Origin: Linnemannia elongata
Taxonomy: Eukaryota; Mortierellomycota; Mortierellomycetes; Mortierellales; Mortierellaceae
Assembly (NCBI GenBank): GCA_036320915.1
Contig: JAXBDG010000005.1
Location: forward strand, 1,984,001 to 2,048,000
Direction: 5' to 3'
DNA length: 64,000 nucleotides
Numbering within the stretch: the stretch's first letter is position 1; every line of letters begins with the position of its first letter. Below, in pieces: positions 62,540 to 64,000 of the stretch. The position numbers and the translations under genes were made by a program. The notes beneath the pieces were generated by a model. It was given only the letters and a program-made list of their open reading frames with translations, did no database searches and had not been told where the DNA came from.

Positions 62540-62804
62540 TGTATTAGAGAGTGAAGTGTAGTGAAGTGAGAGTGGGAATGGAGTGAGTGGTGGGTTGATG
62601 GAAGGAGGAGATGTGAGTGGCAAAGTCCGAAGGTTGGTGGTGCCTCTTGTTGTTCGAGTACAAAGCCAAGGACCTCAAAAAAAAAGAAAAAAAGAAAACA
62701 AACAGAGGACGGCTCTCACGTGATCGTTTGCTGCAGTTCGCACGAGTTTATTTGGAAGGTCCAGGCGAGGCGACTGATGTCCCTTCTTTCTGATATTTTC
62801 CACA
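62540..62804. promoter_or_regulatory. Bidirectional promoter region of RRP1 and RPS15
   Basis: The 265 bp between the two start codons contain a CACGTG palindrome at 62717-62722, an A-rich stretch just before it (about 62673-62705), purine-rich leader toward RRP1 and a pyrimidine tract leading into the RPS15 ATG. CACGTG is the core bound by Cbf1/E-box bHLH factors, which bind ribosomal-protein promoters in some yeasts. Its use here is inference. Confidence 0.6.
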
Positions 62805-64000
62805 ATGGTGCGTGACTGCTACTAGCACTCGCTCTCAGAGGACTCTGGCGCACAGGAGATACATACATCCACCATATATACAGAGGCAGCAAAAAGGCAT
62901 CGGTCTCATGGGGTTATGGAGACCCATCGATCCATCTATCCATCGTTCTCTGTCATTACCGTTCATTCAGCACCCAACACCGTCAACATCAGCGACATCA
63001 AACTCACCTCTGGTCATTTTCCGGCTGCCCTCCTTCAGCAACAGAGAGTCTCGACTTTTTTTTTATCAGATGATCTCTCCGATGACTGGAGTGTTTTGAA
63101 GGGGTCTGCAAATGGATGAGAGGATGCCACGTACTTTCGACAAACGGGACGACATCCACTTCTCAAATAGCAGGAAACAACGATGAACTCGTGCGTTCGG
63201 ACCAACAATAGGGGACCAACACTTTATTTACACCATCTACGTCAACACACCTACAACCACGGCGAATCAGCTTGCAGCAAAGTGAGGGAGGCATAGGCTT
63301 GGGAGCGACGGTATGAGCTGTCCTCCTTGCTCCTCCAAGGGTACACTCAAGACTAGTCTGCGATTCCGGCTGTCACCTTTCTTTGCTTCATGCAAGGTGC
63401 ACTTGGTTCTCGAGCGAGGCTTTTTCTTTTGACACACTTCCTTGGAAAAAGGGACGCAGCACAGGATCAATTGATATCGCCCAAGAGTATCACTTGGAAC
63501 ATTACCAACCACCGCAGTATCAACACTCGCGTGTTGTAGTGCTCTCTAGCCACAGGATTCAACCTTCTCGGGACACACCACGGTATCGTTCAAACAGCAG
63601 GAAACTCATGGATATCTTTTCTCTTCCTACGTATGAACATTCATATAGGCTGACGAACACCACGACGACGCCGCTATCGACGCAAGGAAGAAGAGAACTT
63701 TCCGCAAGTTCTCTTACCGCGGTATTGACCTTGACAAGCTCTTGGACCTCTCGTCCGAGCAGTTGATGGACCTCGTCAACGCCCGCCCCCGCAGACGTTT
63801 CCAGCGTGGTCTTAAGCGCAAGCCCATGGGTTTGATCAAGAAGCTCCGCCAGGCCAAGAAGGATGCCCCCGCCTTGGAGAAGCCCGCTGTCGTCAAGACC
63901 CACCTCCGTAACATGATCGTCGTCCCCGAGATGATCGGTTCCGTCGTCGGTGTCTACAACGGAAAGACCTTCAACCAGGTCGAGATCAAGCCCGAGATGA
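62805..64000 (+). CDS. RPS15: 40S ribosomal protein uS19 (RPS15), 3' end outside window
   Basis: Exon 1 contributes only the ATG (62805-62807), directly followed by GTGCGT. Exon 2 runs from 63649 to the window edge after an intron of 841 nt. The visible 118 residues begin [19 protein letters not shown] and include [35 protein letters not shown] and [15 protein letters not shown] up to VEIKPEM, unmistakably uS19. Only about 30 residues are missing. The protein sits in the head of the small subunit near the decoding region. Codon use is strongly C-ending, as expected for a highly expressed gene. Exon 1 placement is inferred from the ATG-GT context and the pyrimidine-rich leader; it agrees in phase. 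Confidence 0.9.
62808..63648 (+). other. 841-nt intron of RPS15
   Basis: Starts GTGCGT and ends TATAG. Ribosomal-protein introns often carry snoRNAs or autoregulatory structures. I see no convincing box C/D pair (no CTGA) and cannot judge H/ACA folds by eye. Confidence 0.65.

Noticed and set aside
62808..63648. Possible box C/D snoRNA in the RPS15 intron
   Set aside because: GATGATC- and CGATGAA-like strings exist but no CTGA box D or terminal stem pairs with them.

Overview
This window is nuclear DNA from a filamentous fungus. Genes are interrupted by short GT-AG introns, coding exons favour C in third positions, and spacers are full of homopolymers and CT- or AG-rich tracts. Gene content and intron density suggest an early-diverging lineage, with Mortierellaceae (Mucoromycota) my best guess. 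That is inference; no rRNA, tRNA, ITS or mitochondrial marker was found. I see no bacterial-type operon, CRISPR array, viral gene or intact transposon.

Layout. The first 5 kb hold no gene I can support. A minus-strand kelch membrane protein follows (5.0-6.9 kb, 5' end unresolved). Two plus-strand genes with glutamine/proline-rich N-termini come next: a divergent PARP-like protein (9.9-11.4 kb) and an HSPA12-type Hsp70 (12.0-14.8 kb). Then a NHA1/Sod2-type Na+/H+ antiporter with a 1.4-kb first intron (17.1-21.3 kb), a peroxisomal 3-ketoacyl-CoA thiolase with a PTS2 signal (23.1-24.9 kb), a 1230-residue coiled-coil protein on the minus strand (25.9-29.8 kb), a NADPH oxidase (31.4-33.3 kb), an Mss51-like COX1 factor (33.5-35.2 kb) and a small Kre9/KNH-like GPI protein on the minus strand (35.4-36.6 kb). 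The second half has sphingosine-1-phosphate lyase (39.2-41.5 kb), the LYR protein ETFRF1/LYRM5 (41.7-42.5 kb), a MOT1-type molybdate transporter (44.5-46.1 kb), NPL4 (46.3-48.9 kb, minus), a GT34 glycosyltransferase (49.6-50.4 kb, minus), and USB1 (minus) divergent from RAD5 (plus) across 222 bp. An alanine/glutamate-rich protein with MARCKS-like basic patches (57.5-58.4 kb, minus), RRP1/Nop52 (60.9-62.5 kb, minus) and the start of the 40S protein uS19/RPS15, cut off by the window edge, complete it.

How the genes relate. This is ordinary eukaryotic gene order, not one pathway. Meaningful neighbours are the divergent ribosome pair RRP1/RPS15 on a 265-bp spacer carrying a CACGTG box, and the divergent USB1/RAD5 pair. 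Mitochondrial or lipid genes (thiolase, MSS51, sphingosine-phosphate lyase, ETFRF1) are scattered. Every multi-exon model called complete was checked by summing its exons to whole codons; all close in frame except the kelch gene's 5' end.

The most notable items are the divergent PARP-like protein with its apparent H-Y-E triad, the MARCKS-like acidic protein, the long acidic insert in the NADPH oxidase, a stop-free 93-nt intron in RAD5, first exons reduced to the ATG alone, and a strand-asymmetric CT-leader pattern that appears to mark promoters.
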